This document shows, in pieces, positions 18,057-26,698 of a stretch of DNA of 64,000 nucleotides. The stretch spans positions 39,720 to 103,719 of the forward strand of contig JAJCYD010000005.1 of the NCBI GenBank assembly GCA_029263125.1, given 5' to 3'. The notes beneath the pieces were generated by a model that did no database searches, was not told the DNA's origin, and saw only the letters and a program-made list of their open reading frames with translations. Numbering within the stretch: the stretch's first letter is position 1; each line of letters opens with the position of its first letter. This DNA comes from Solirubrobacteraceae bacterium. GTDB taxonomy: Bacteria; Actinomycetota; Thermoleophilia; Solirubrobacterales; Solirubrobacteraceae. The position numbers and the translations under genes are program-made.

Positions 18057-18847
18057 GACAACAGCTTCCTTTCGTCCAGCCAGGCGACGATCTTCTCGAC
18101 GGTGTCGTTGGTGTCCTCGTCCTCGATGATCGTGCCGCCGGACTTCTCGGGCGGCGCCTTGAACGCGCCGCAGACGACCTTCGATCCCGCCTCGCCGACA
18201 CGGTCGGCCTCGATGTCGGCGTCGGCGATCGCCAGCGCGTCCAGCGGCTTCTTCTTGGCACCCATGATCGCTTTCAGCGACGGGTAGCGCGGCTCGTTGA
18301 TGGCGTCTCCTACGGAGATCACGGCCGGCAGCTTGATGTCGACGGTGTCATAGCCGTACTCGGCCTGGCGCTCGCAGCGCAGCGAGCCCTCCGCGACGTC
18401 CATCTTGATGACCTGCGTCAGCGACGGCATCATCAGGTGGTCGGCGACGACCGCGCCGATCGTGTAGCACTCGCCGTCGTCTGACTGCTGACCCAGCAGG
18501 ACGAGGTCGGGGCTCTCGCGGGACAGCACCTTCGCCAGGGCGTAGCCCGTGGCCGCGACGTCAGAGCCCGCCAGCGCGTCGTCGGAGAGATGCACCGAGC
18601 GGTCGGCACCGAGCGAGACGGCCTTGTGCAGGGCGCGCACCGCGGTGCTCGGGCCCATCGTGACGGCGACGATCTCGTCGACCTCGACCACACCGCCCTC
18701 CCTGACCTGCATCGCTGCCTCGATCGCGTGCGTGTCGTAGGGATTCAGCGCGCGCTCGCCGGCACGGTCCATGCGGCCGGTCTGCGGGTTGATCCGCTTC
18801 TCGACGGCGGCGTCGGGCACCTCCTTGACGAGGACGCAGATCTTCAT
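18053..18847 (-). CDS. etfB: Electron transfer flavoprotein beta subunit
   Basis: A 264-residue ETF-beta starting MKICVLVKEVPDA, with an AAGGAGG Shine-Dalgarno about 10 nt upstream. Motifs include NPYDTHAIEAA and VLLGQQSDDGECYTIG (nucleotide-binding region), then KKKPLDAL. It is first in the etfB-etfA-ETF-QO operon and directly follows a TetR-type palindrome. Confidence 0.96.
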   Translation of the reverse strand: MKICVLVKEVPDAAVEKRINPQTGRMDRAGERALNPYDTHAIEAAMQVREGGVVEVDEIVAVTMGPSTAVRALHKAVSLGADRSVHLSDDALAGSDVAATGYALAKVLSRESPDLVLLGQQSDDGECYTIGAVVADHLMMPSLTQVIKMDVAEGSLRCERQAEYGYDTVDIKLPAVISVGDAINEPRYPSLKAIMGAKKKPLDALAIADADIEADRVGEAGSKVVCGAFKAPPEKSGGTIIEDEDTNDTVEKIVAWLDERKLLS

Positions 18848-18882
18848 CGGTCCAGAGCCTCCTTGAGGGGTCGCATGCGGTC

Positions 18883-18910
18883 AGGATAACCCATTGACTG
18901 ACCAGTCAAT
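18883..18910 (-). promoter_or_regulatory. TetR-type operator and promoter of the etfBA/ETF-QO operon
   Basis: ATTGACTG-AC-CAGTCAAT (18893-18910) is an inverted repeat with perfect 8-bp arms and a 2-bp centre, the size and TTGACTGxxCAGTCAA style of TetR-family acyl-CoA-metabolism repressors. On the minus strand it contains a TTGACT -35-like hexamer; a TATCCT -10-like box lies at 18883-18888, so a bound repressor would block RNA polymerase. The ~15-nt spacer is short. No TetR gene is in the window, so the regulator would act from elsewhere. Confidence 0.75.
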
Positions 18911-18933
18911 CGCGTGCCGTCGGCGCGCGCGGA

Positions 18934-19353
18934 TCAGACCGCGGCGACCGCGCCGCGGATGAAGTCGACGATCGCCTCCGTGCTCGATCCCGGCCCGAAC
19001 ACCGCGGCGACGCCGAGTCGCTTGAGCTCGGGAATGTCGTCGGAGGGGATCGTGCCCCCGACCGTGACGACGACGTCGTCGATCTCCTGCTCGGCCAGCA
19101 GCGACACGATGCGCGGGACGAGCGTCATGTGCGCGCCCGAGAGGATCGACAGCCCGACGGCGTCGGCGTCCTCCTGGATCACGGTCTCGACGATCTGCTC
19201 GGGCGTCTGGTGCAGGCCCGTGTAGATGACCTCCATGCCGGCGTCGCGCAGCGCGCGGGCGATGATCTTCGCCCCGCGGTCGTGGCCGTCGAGGCCGGGC
19301 TTGGCGACGACGACGCGGATCTTCGCGCTGGTGGAGGTGGAAGGCTGCGACAT
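18934..19353 (-). CDS. Cobalamin-binding small subunit of an acyl-CoA mutase (IcmB / MCM C-terminal domain type)
   Basis: A 139-residue stand-alone B12-binding domain. The base-off/His-on motif is [22 protein letters not shown] (DxHxxG), followed by GLSILSGAH and VVTVGGTIP, which close around the nucleotide tail. It would pair with the large catalytic subunit encoded 2 kb away (21421-23076). A separate ~136-residue B12 subunit is typical of isobutyryl-CoA mutase and some split methylmalonyl-CoA mutases. A GGGGAC Shine-Dalgarno precedes the ATG. Confidence 0.92.
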   Translation of the reverse strand: MSQPSTSTSAKIRVVVAKPGLDGHDRGAKIIARALRDAGMEVIYTGLHQTPEQIVETVIQEDADAVGLSILSGAHMTLVPRIVSLLAEQEIDDVVVTVGGTIPSDDIPELKRLGVAAVFGPGSSTEAIVDFIRGAVAAV

Positions 19354-19435
19354 AGGTCCCCGAGGGGCCGGCGAGATGATAGTCGCGCGGGCTGGGGCTC
19401 GGCCCGCCAGCCCGGCCGCGTGTCTGGTGAGCCCT

Positions 19436-19912
19436 CTAGTCGCAGAAGATCTGATCGGGGTTGCTCACGCAGCTCTCCAGATCGTCGAACAACGAGCCGA
19501 CGCCGTCGAGGAACGACAGCAGGACGATCAGGCCGATGATCCCGAAGACGATCGCGACGATGCCGAGGATCAGCCCGGCGGTCGCCATCGACTGCTTCCC
19601 GACGACAGGTTCTCGGTCGGCTCTCCGGCGTCCGATCGCCCCGAAGACGATCGCCAGGACACCGAGCACCCAGGCGACCCAGAACGTCCAGGGAAGGATG
19701 CCGAAGACGACGCCGACGATCCCGCAGACGAGCGCCGCGATCGCGAACCCGTTGGTGGCCTGAGGCTCGACCGGCGCCGCGAACACGACCGGGACGACCT
19801 GTACCGGCCGGCGCTGCTCGGACCACTGCGCGCCATCCCAGTAGCGCTCACCGCCTTGGAGCTCGGGATCCGCATACCAGCCTGCCGCGGGTCCGGGCGT
19901 GGGCGGAAGCAC
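19436..19912 (-). CDS. DUF2510-DUF4190 small membrane protein
   Basis: A 158-residue protein. Its N-terminus carries a DUF2510-like segment ([22 protein letters not shown]), then [16 protein letters not shown] and two hydrophobic hairpins of the DUF4190 type. A cysteine pair near the C-terminus ([10 protein letters not shown]) may lie outside the membrane. Function unknown. It is divergent from two further DUF4190 genes on the other strand and starts with GTG 6 nt behind a TAGGTT -10-like box. Confidence 0.85.
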   Translation of the reverse strand: MLPPTPGPAAGWYADPELQGGERYWDGAQWSEQRRPVQVVPVVFAAPVEPQATNGFAIAALVCGIVGVVFGILPWTFWVAWVLGVLAIVFGAIGRRRADREPVVGKQSMATAGLILGIVAIVFGIIGLIVLLSFLDGVGSLFDDLESCVSNPDQIFCD

Positions 19913-19934
19913 CCGCGCAACCTACCAACGCACG

Positions 19935-19963
19935 TTGCGATTCCCACAATCGGACAATAGTGT
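19935..19963 (+). promoter_or_regulatory. Promoter of the DUF4190 gene at 19971 (leaderless)
   Basis: TTGCGA (-35) and TAGTGT (-10) are separated by exactly 17 nt, and the ATG follows the -10 box by 7 nt, so transcription probably starts at the start codon. On the opposite strand TAGGTT (19919-19924) sits 6 nt before the GTG of the divergent gene. Confidence 0.65.
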
Positions 19964-19970
19964 CAATCCC

Positions 19971-20315
19971 ATGACCGAGCCATGGCAAACGCCACCACTG
20001 TCCCCGCCCCCATCGTCCCCGCCCCCGCCGGCCGGCACGCCGGTGGGAGCCCAGCCGGTGTATGTCACGACGAAGACCAACGGATTCGCGGTCGCGTCGA
20101 TGGTGCTGGGAATCCTGTGGATCTACTGGATCGGCTCGATCCTCGCGCTGGTGTTCGGATACATCGCCAAGGGCCAGATCCAGCAGGCCGGCGGACGTGA
20201 GTCCGGCGGTGGCATGGCCGTCGCCGGCATCGTGCTGGGCTGGGTCGGCGTCGGCCTCCTGCTCGTGTTCATCGTGCTGATCGCGGTCGGCACGTCGTCA
20301 CTCGCCTGGTACTGA
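19971..20315 (+). CDS. DUF4190 small membrane protein (first of tandem pair)
   Basis: 114 residues from the ATG at 19971; the earlier ORF-track start would precede the promoter. A Pro/Ser-rich N-terminus (PPLSPPPSSPPPPAG) leads to TKTNGFAVASMVLGILWIYWIG, then FGYIAKGQI and MAVAGIVLGWVGVGLLLVF. The two membrane helices around the GYIAKGQI loop are the DUF4190 hallmark. No enzymatic motif. Its neighbour at 20320 is a close paralogue. Confidence 0.88.
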   Translation: MTEPWQTPPLSPPPSSPPPPAGTPVGAQPVYVTTKTNGFAVASMVLGILWIYWIGSILALVFGYIAKGQIQQAGGRESGGGMAVAGIVLGWVGVGLLLVFIVLIAVGTSSLAWY

Positions 20316-20319
20316 ACTC

Positions 20320-20673
20320 ATGTCCGCATTTCCACCTCCGCCCGACGAACAGCCGTCACCGTTCGGTGCGCCGCCACCAGAGCCCGTCGTCGTCCACTCG
20401 CAGAGCACGAATGGCTTCGCAGTCGCCTCGCTCGTGCTGGGCATCATCTGGATCTTCTGGCTGGGCTCGATCCTGGCGTTGATCTTCGGTTACATCGCCA
20501 AGGGCCAGATCAACGCGTCCGCAGGCGCTCAGGGTGGTCGCGGGTTGGCGATCGCGGGCATCGTGCTCGGCTGGGTCGGCATCGGCATGCTGCTGCTCGT
20601 CCTGCTCTTCGGTGACATCACGTTCACCAGCAGCGGCGATCCATCGCCGTCGAACACTCCGCTGTTTGAGTAG
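20320..20673 (+). CDS. DUF4190 small membrane protein (second of tandem pair)
   Basis: A 117-residue paralogue of the preceding gene, starting 4 nt after its stop. It shares STNGFAVASLVLGIIWIFWLGSILALIFGYIAKGQI and GLAIAGIVLGWVGIGMLLL almost residue for residue, so it arose by tandem duplication. A proline-rich cytosolic head and a short acidic tail differ between the copies. Function unknown. Confidence 0.88.
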   Translation: MSAFPPPPDEQPSPFGAPPPEPVVVHSQSTNGFAVASLVLGIIWIFWLGSILALIFGYIAKGQINASAGAQGGRGLAIAGIVLGWVGIGMLLLVLLFGDITFTSSGDPSPSNTPLFE

Positions 20674-21357
20674 TCAGCGGCTCTGGCGCCGGGCGCGACG
20701 GACGGCCTTGCCGCTCGGCGACAGGCACTGGCCCTTGGCGTTCTCACCGTGAGCGCAGAAGTGGCGGACCTTCTCGCAGTTGCGCAGCTTGAAGGCGCCG
20801 TTGGTGCGCACGCGAGCGGTGTCCTTGCCCGGTCCGCAGTCGATCGTGCCCTTGCCGTAGTAGGCCCAGACGTAGTCCTTGCCCGGTCCGCCCCTGACGA
20901 CGGTGCGGCCGTGGCTGGGATAGATCCAGTCGTTGCCCTTCCCGCCGATCAGCGTGTCGCGCTGCTTGGTGGTGTTGCCCTTCGGATCCCAGTCACCCCA
21001 GATGATGTCGTCGCCACCGCCGCCGGACAGGCGCTCGCTGCCGTGGTGACCAAGCAGCTCGTCGGCCTTCGGCCCGCCGATCTTGGTGCGATCCTTGCTG
21101 TCGAGCACGTGCCAGAGAAACCCGCTGATCGGGGGCCACTTGCGACCGGCGCCGTCGTTGTGGGGCACCTTGCCCGTGCCCGTGCCACCCGCGGTGACGC
21201 GGTCGTTGCCAGGACCGCACTTCACCCCCGCCTCGCGCGGCCCACAGGTCCCGGGCGAGCTGTCGGCGGGAAGCGCCTGACTGGCAAGGGGCGCGGTCAT
21301 GCCGGCGACGAGCAGCAGCGCCACCACGTGCGTGAGGGGGCGGCGGACGGGGCTCAT
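20674..21357 (-). CDS. Secreted protein with hemolysin-type (RTX-like) repeats
   Basis: 227 residues from the ATG at 21357, which follows a TACGTT -10-like box by 7 nt. A signal peptide (VVALLLVAGMTAPLASQA) precedes glycine/aspartate-rich nonapeptide-like units: CGPGNDRVTAGG, LSGGGGDDIIWGD, IGGKGNDWIYPS, VRGGPGKDYVWAYY, IDCGPGKDTARV. Such GGxGxD repeats form Ca2+-binding beta-rolls. There is no attached enzymatic domain; the C-terminus has paired Cys and a basic tail. Its stop abuts that of the convergent DUF4190 gene. Confidence 0.8.
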   Translation of the reverse strand: MSPVRRPLTHVVALLLVAGMTAPLASQALPADSSPGTCGPREAGVKCGPGNDRVTAGGTGTGKVPHNDGAGRKWPPISGFLWHVLDSKDRTKIGGPKADELLGHHGSERLSGGGGDDIIWGDWDPKGNTTKQRDTLIGGKGNDWIYPSHGRTVVRGGPGKDYVWAYYGKGTIDCGPGKDTARVRTNGAFKLRNCEKVRHFCAHGENAKGQCLSPSGKAVRRARRQSR

Positions 21358-21420
21358 GCAAGCCAACGTACCGGCAAGGCGCTGGGCACTGGACAACTTC
21401 TTCGGCGGCCACGCGCCGCT

Positions 21421-23076
<1,656 letters not shown>

Positions 23077-23152
23077 GTTGTCGGTAGTCAGATAGTCGGT
23101 CGTCCGCGTTTCTGACTTGAGGGTAGCGCTTCGGCGGACGCAACGTCCGCGC

Positions 23153-23425
23153 CTGGCTACGGCTTGGGCGGCATTCGCACGCAGGCCATGCAGAAACCGC
23201 CCAGCAGCGGCTCGGGCGAGACCACCACACCGGGCCTGGGCGGGTTTCGCAGACAGGGCATGCAGAAGGCGCCCTGCAGCGGCCGGGACGCAGCCGCCAC
23301 ACCAGCCCTGGGCGCGTTTCGCACACAGACCAGGCAGAAGGCGCCCGGCAGCGGCTGAGGCGAAGCCTCCCACGAGGCTTGGCGGGTTTCGCAGGCAGGC
23401 GATGCAGAAGCCGCCCAGGCTGCGG
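23153..23425 (+). repeat. 72-bp imperfect tandem repeat array, four units, each with a potential hairpin
   Basis: The 370-bp gap between the mutase gene and the next ORF holds four direct repeats whose TTCGC cores start at 23174, 23246, 23318 and 23388 (periods 72, 72, 70). Each unit contains a G-rich arm (TGGGCGG-like), a ~26-nt conserved middle ending in GCAGAA, and a complementary C-rich arm. Unit 1 pairs TGGGCGG/CCGCCCA, unit 3 GGGCGC/GCGCCC: both arms changed together. The remaining ~30 nt are also conserved. Translation gives CxxC-bearing peptides on the minus strand and GGFRRQ-MQK peptides on the plus strand, but I see no complete gene. A related element lies at 52.7 kb. Confidence 0.8.
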
Positions 23426-23445
23426 CGGGCGAACCGTTCGGCGGG

Positions 23446-23721
23446 CTACGGCAGGTCGACGTGGACCATCTCGACGACCGGCGCGATGTCACTGCCGGCC
23501 TCGATCTGCTGCGCGGCGACCTCGATCGCACCGAACTCGACGCCGCGCGTGAACGTCGCGGAGATGAGGTCGATGATGAACTGGAAATCCTCGTCTCCGG
23601 ACAACGCGAGGCGGTCGCCGATGCGCTGCATGCGGTCGTCCGGAAACAGCCGCGCGAGCTCCTTGGTGATGTCGTCGCGGATGTCGCCGCGCTCGGGTTC
23701 GTCGCTGGGGTCGTCGGTCAT
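23446..23721 (-). CDS. Small acidic hypothetical protein
   Basis: 91 residues starting MTDDPSDEPERGD at 23721; the longer ORF-track frame runs into the divergent genes. Soluble, strongly acidic at the N-terminus and largely helical (DITKELARLFPDD ... FQFIIDLISATFTRG). No family recognised. GC3 is high through the whole frame, which supports coding. It is divergent from the short Pro/Glu-rich gene 47 nt away. Confidence 0.7.
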   Translation of the reverse strand: MTDDPSDEPERGDIRDDITKELARLFPDDRMQRIGDRLALSGDEDFQFIIDLISATFTRGVEFGAIEVAAQQIEAGSDIAPVVEMVHVDLP

Positions 23722-23768
23722 GCACCCAGCATGCCCTGTCCCCGGCTCGCGTACCATCTGGCACGGCC

Positions 23769-23891
23769 ATGGGAGACATCGGCAAGCCCATTCGCGAGAC
23801 CGAACGGCCAGCTCCGGTGCGGGTTCCGGTACCCGAGCCCCAGCCCGATCGCGAGCCGGCGAAGCCCGAACCCGAACCCGCGAAGACGTGA
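23769..23891 (+). CDS. Short Pro/Glu-rich protein (40 residues), coupled to the next gene
   Basis: An ORF too short for the ORF track. It starts MGDIGKPIRETERPAPVR and continues as alternating Pro/Glu/Lys (VPEPQPDREPAKPEPEP), ending AKT. Its TGA overlaps the GTG of the following gene (GTGA), so both are probably translated together. The composition suggests an extended, disordered peptide. I recognise no named family. The tight coupling and clean codon use argue that it is real. Confidence 0.65.
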   Translation: MGDIGKPIRETERPAPVRVPVPEPQPDREPAKPEPEPAKT

Positions 23892-24394
23892 CTGCCGAAC
23901 CCGTCGCGCAGCCGCTCGTCGGCTTTCGCCGGTGGGGCGCCACGCGTGGCGGCCTGTACTCCGGCATCTTCGTCGCCGGCAGGTTCATTCCCAACCCCGC
24001 CCTCGGGATGGTCGCCCCGCGCGCCGCCCAGAAGCCGTGGCCCGTGGACGCCGACCGCGAGGCGAAATGTTTCGCGCTCAACGGCCACCGAGCACCGTTC
24101 GCCAACTGCAACTGCGGCTGGGCTGCCTACTACGCGCTCGACGCCGAGCCGGAGCTGCCGGCACCCGAGTGCGCCTGGGGAGCGGTCGTGGCGTGGGGCA
24201 CGATCATCGAGTGCGAGACGGGCTTTCGCGCGCAGTTCGCGCGCCCGCTCGCGCTGCTGGACCACCGCTACCCCGACGACATCCGCGAGCGCGGACAGCG
24301 CCTGGAGGGCGCGGCGGAGGCCTACGAGATCCCGCTGCTGTCACGCGACGAGCTGATCGCCTACGCGGGCTGGCATGGCGAGGTTCGCGGCTAA
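23888..24394 (+). CDS. Conserved hypothetical protein with CxCG motif
   Basis: I choose the GTG at 23888 (overlapping the short upstream gene) instead of the ORF-track start at 23117, which would cross the repeat array. 168 residues, soluble. A Cys/His cluster (KCFALNGHRAPFANCNCGWAAYY) may bind metal, followed by ECAWGAVVAWGTIIECETGFRAQ, which looks like a beta-rich core, and a helical C-terminus. Function unknown; I can only say that it travels with the short Pro/Glu-rich gene. Confidence 0.75.
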   Translation: MTAEPVAQPLVGFRRWGATRGGLYSGIFVAGRFIPNPALGMVAPRAAQKPWPVDADREAKCFALNGHRAPFANCNCGWAAYYALDAEPELPAPECAWGAVVAWGTIIECETGFRAQFARPLALLDHRYPDDIRERGQRLEGAAEAYEIPLLSRDELIAYAGWHGEVRG

Positions 24395-24463
24395 TTGGGC
24401 TGTCCGCTTCGCAAACGGTCTCGGGCGGTTCACGATCGGACGGTCGACAGCCGTCCATATTGA

Positions 24464-24913
24464 CTAGGCGAACCCGTCCGAGCCCGTCGTCGCGCAGGAG
24501 TGGTAGTTCAGCGAGGTGTCGTACGTGGTGCTCGTGCGGCCGCCTCGCCGCCGCGGACTTGCGGGCGCCGCGAAACGCTTCGCCGGCCGCCCAGACCCGT
24601 GAGGCGAGCGCGATTCGGGGCCGGCCGGGGCGTTGAAGAGCCTGCACGCAGACGGCCACGCCAGGCCTTCGCTCCCATGCCCGCTGGCCGCAGGCGCCCG
24701 CTCGTCGCCGCCCAGCCCGGCCGCGTCCGTGACATCCCCGCCTCCGGCCGCGCCCGCCGATCCTCCGGTGCGCACGCCGACGAAGACCGCTCCCCCGGTG
24801 CGCGAGCCGACGACGACCGATCCCCCCGTACGCGAGCCGACGAGGATCGATCCGCCCCCACGCGATCCGACGCTGCCGCCGCGCAAGCCCGACGGATCCC
24901 CGGACCGGGACAC
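24464..24913 (-). CDS. Possible glycine-rich protein (strand uncertain)
   Basis: The 24395-24954 gap has no clear gene. This minus frame opens at a GTG 41 nt after the MarR stop and runs 149 residues: a Gly/Val-rich repeat (GGSVVVGSRTGGAVFVG), a basic linker, then TTYDTSLNYHSCATTGSDGFA. That last stretch has only G/C-ending codons with AT-rich first and second positions, which is the best coding signal in the gap. It shares its third-codon phase with the plus-strand ORF 24633-24953, so GC3 cannot choose between them; only one is likely real. No family recognised. Confidence 0.3.
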   Translation of the reverse strand: MSRSGDPSGLRGGSVGSRGGGSILVGSRTGGSVVVGSRTGGAVFVGVRTGGSAGAAGGGDVTDAAGLGGDERAPAASGHGSEGLAWPSACRLFNAPAGPESRSPHGSGRPAKRFAAPASPRRRGGRTSTTYDTSLNYHSCATTGSDGFA

Positions 24914-24953
24914 CAAGCCGCCGCCGAACCCGCCCCGGAAGCCGGCGCCCTGA
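24633..24953 (+). CDS. Possible proline-rich protein (alternative to the antisense ORF)
   Basis: 106 residues from a TTG, with an in-frame stop at 24600 limiting extension. The C-terminal half is a Pro-rich repeat (PPVREPTTTD, PPVREPTRID, PPPRDPT) ending NPPRKPAP, similar to low-complexity tails of exported proteins, but the N-terminus is not a convincing signal peptide. It converges on MarR with 1 nt between stops. It conflicts with the minus-strand ORF 24464-24913; the two read the same third positions. Confidence 0.25.
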   Translation: MKSLHADGHARPSLPCPLAAGARSSPPSPAASVTSPPPAAPADPPVRTPTKTAPPVREPTTTDPPVREPTRIDPPPRDPTLPPRKPDGSPDRDTKPPPNPPRKPAP

Positions 24954-24954
24954 G

Positions 24955-25485
24955 CTACGGCGCTCCGTCGACCTGCATGGGGTCCTCGGCAAAGTCGCCC
25001 GCCTCCAGGCGCAGCGTGCGCAGCAGGTCGGTCAGCTGCTCCTGCTCGGCGTCGTCCAGCGCGGCGAGCCCGAACGCGTCGTCGTTGAGCAGCACGGTCG
25101 CGCGCTTCGCGACGTCGCGGCCGGTATCGGTGATCTCCGCGAGCGTCGTGCGCCGGTCGGCCTCGTGCGGGACGCGGCGCACGAACTCGTCCTTCTCGAG
25201 CTTGTCGATGATGTTGGTGACGCTCGTGCGATGCACCTGCAGGCGCTCACTGACCTTGCCCAGCGGCAGCGCGCCGGTGCGCGTGAAGGACAGCAGCATC
25301 AGCGCCTCGTAGCGCGGGAAGGTCAGGTCCAGCGGACCGAGCAGCTCGTTCAGGCGCGCGAGCAGGACCTGCTGGGCGCGCATGATCGACGTGATCGCGG
25401 CCATCGGGCGGGCCGGCTCATCACCCCAGCGCTCCTCCCAATGGCGGCGAGCCTCGGCGATCGGATCGATCCGCAAGGGGGGCAT
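24955..25485 (-). CDS. MarR-family transcriptional regulator
   Basis: A 176-residue winged-helix regulator. After a helical N-terminus, LLGPLDLTFPRYEALMLL leads to the recognition region KVSERLQVHRTSVTNIIDKLE and the wing DEFVRRVPHEADRRTTLAEIT (the DxRxx motif of MarR proteins), then dimerisation helices. The start ATG follows a TAGCCT -10-like box by 9 nt, and the box lies in a run of inverted CCCAA/TTGGG repeats, suggesting autoregulation. Upstream is acyl-CoA dehydrogenase on the same strand. Confidence 0.93.
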   Translation of the reverse strand: MPPLRIDPIAEARRHWEERWGDEPARPMAAITSIMRAQQVLLARLNELLGPLDLTFPRYEALMLLSFTRTGALPLGKVSERLQVHRTSVTNIIDKLEKDEFVRRVPHEADRRTTLAEITDTGRDVAKRATVLLNDDAFGLAALDDAEQEQLTDLLRTLRLEAGDFAEDPMQVDGAP

Positions 25486-25490
25486 CGTGG

Positions 25491-25513
25491 CCCAAGGCTA
25501 TTGGGCTCCCCAA
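25491..25513 (-). promoter_or_regulatory. Inverted repeats over the MarR promoter (candidate operator)
   Basis: CCCAA-ggcta-TTGGG-ctc-CCCAA gives two overlapping perfect inverted repeats with 5-bp arms. They overlap TAGCCT (minus strand, 25495-25500), the likely -10 box of the MarR gene, immediately before its start codon. A repressor bound here would block its own transcription, a common MarR arrangement. Confidence 0.5.
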
Positions 25514-25528
25514 GGATCCGCTCGGCCC

Positions 25529-26650
25529 CTACTCGCGCGCGACCTTGCCGAGCAGCGCGCGCGCGATCACCAGGCGCTGGATCTCCGACGTGCCCTCATA
25601 GATCTCGGTGACCTTCGCGTCGCGGTAGTAGCGCTCCGCGGCGGTCTGCTTGGTGTAGCCGACGCCGCCGAGCACCTGGATCGCCTCGCCGGTCACGCGC
25701 CGCGCGACGCCGGATGCGAAGAGCTTGGCCTGCGCGCCCTCGACGGTGTGCGAGCGCCCGGCGGCCTTCAGCCGGCCGGCCCTCCAGGTCAGCGCCCGGG
25801 CCGCCTCGATCACGGTCTGCATGTCGGCGAGCTTCTGCTGGATGGCCTGGTGGGCGCCGATCGGCTTGCCGAACGTGCGGCGTTCCTTGGCGTAGGCGAC
25901 CGCGAGGTCCAGCGCCGCCTGGGCGATGCCGACGGCCTGCGCGGCGATCCCGATGCGCCCGCCGTCGAGCGTCGCCAGCGCGATCCGCAGGCCGTGCCCG
26001 CGCCAGCCGAGCCGCTCGCCGGGCGTCTCGTCGAAGGTCATGTCCGACGTGCTGGAGGAGTTCAGGCCGAGCTTTTCCTCCTCGCGGGTGGGCTTGAATC
26101 CGGGAGCGCCGCGGCGCACGATGAACGCGCTGGGCTTGTCGGGGTCCTTGGCGAACACGAGGAAGACGTGCGCGTAGCGGCCGTTGGTGACCCACTGCTT
26201 GGCGCCCGTGATCTTGCCGTCCTGCGCTCGGGTACGCATCGCGCCGGCGTCGGAGCCCGCATCGGACTCGGTGAGCGCGAATGCTGCGATCTCGTGGCCT
26301 TGGGCCAGCGGTGGCACGAGCAGCTCGACCTGCTTGCGCGAGCCGTGGTCGATGATCGGCATCGTGCCGGCTCCGGTGTGCACGGCGAGCGTCACGCCGA
26401 GCCCCGCGTCGCCGCGCGAGAGCTGCTCCAGGACGAGGATGTAGGCGAGGAAGTCCGCGCCGGCGCCGCCGAGGTGCGTCGGGATGCAGACCCCCATCAG
26501 GCCGAGCTCGCCGAGCTGCTGGATGACCTCCTTGGGGAAGCGGTGCTCGCGATCCCACTCCATCGCCTTCGGTGCGACGACCTCGTCGGCGAAGCGCGCC
26601 GCCAGCGCCCGGATGTCGCGCTGCTCGTCGGTGAGCTCGTGGAGGCTCAT
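25529..26650 (-). CDS. Acyl-CoA dehydrogenase
   Basis: A 373-residue FAD enzyme of the short/medium/branched-chain family. An N-terminal helical domain (LTDEQRDIRALAARFADE) is followed by the flavin/substrate segment AFALTESDAGSDAGAM and WVTNGRYA, then the C-terminal helices with RRTFGKPI, QVLGGVGYTK and the catalytic base in TEIYEGTSEIQ. Electrons would go to the ETF encoded at 17-19 kb. It lies 48 nt behind a HAD phosphatase and thiolase on the same strand. Confidence 0.95.
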   Translation of the reverse strand: MSLHELTDEQRDIRALAARFADEVVAPKAMEWDREHRFPKEVIQQLGELGLMGVCIPTHLGGAGADFLAYILVLEQLSRGDAGLGVTLAVHTGAGTMPIIDHGSRKQVELLVPPLAQGHEIAAFALTESDAGSDAGAMRTRAQDGKITGAKQWVTNGRYAHVFLVFAKDPDKPSAFIVRRGAPGFKPTREEEKLGLNSSSTSDMTFDETPGERLGWRGHGLRIALATLDGGRIGIAAQAVGIAQAALDLAVAYAKERRTFGKPIGAHQAIQQKLADMQTVIEAARALTWRAGRLKAAGRSHTVEGAQAKLFASGVARRVTGEAIQVLGGVGYTKQTAAERYYRDAKVTEIYEGTSEIQRLVIARALLGKVARE

Positions 26651-26698
26651 CCGGTGGGTTGCGCGACGGGCGTGGCGTCGAGGGCGAGCATGGTCGCG

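Noticed and set aside
23153-23425. CRISPR array
   Set aside because: The repeat unit is 72 bp and contiguous, with no unique 30-40 bp spacers between copies, and no cas genes are present.
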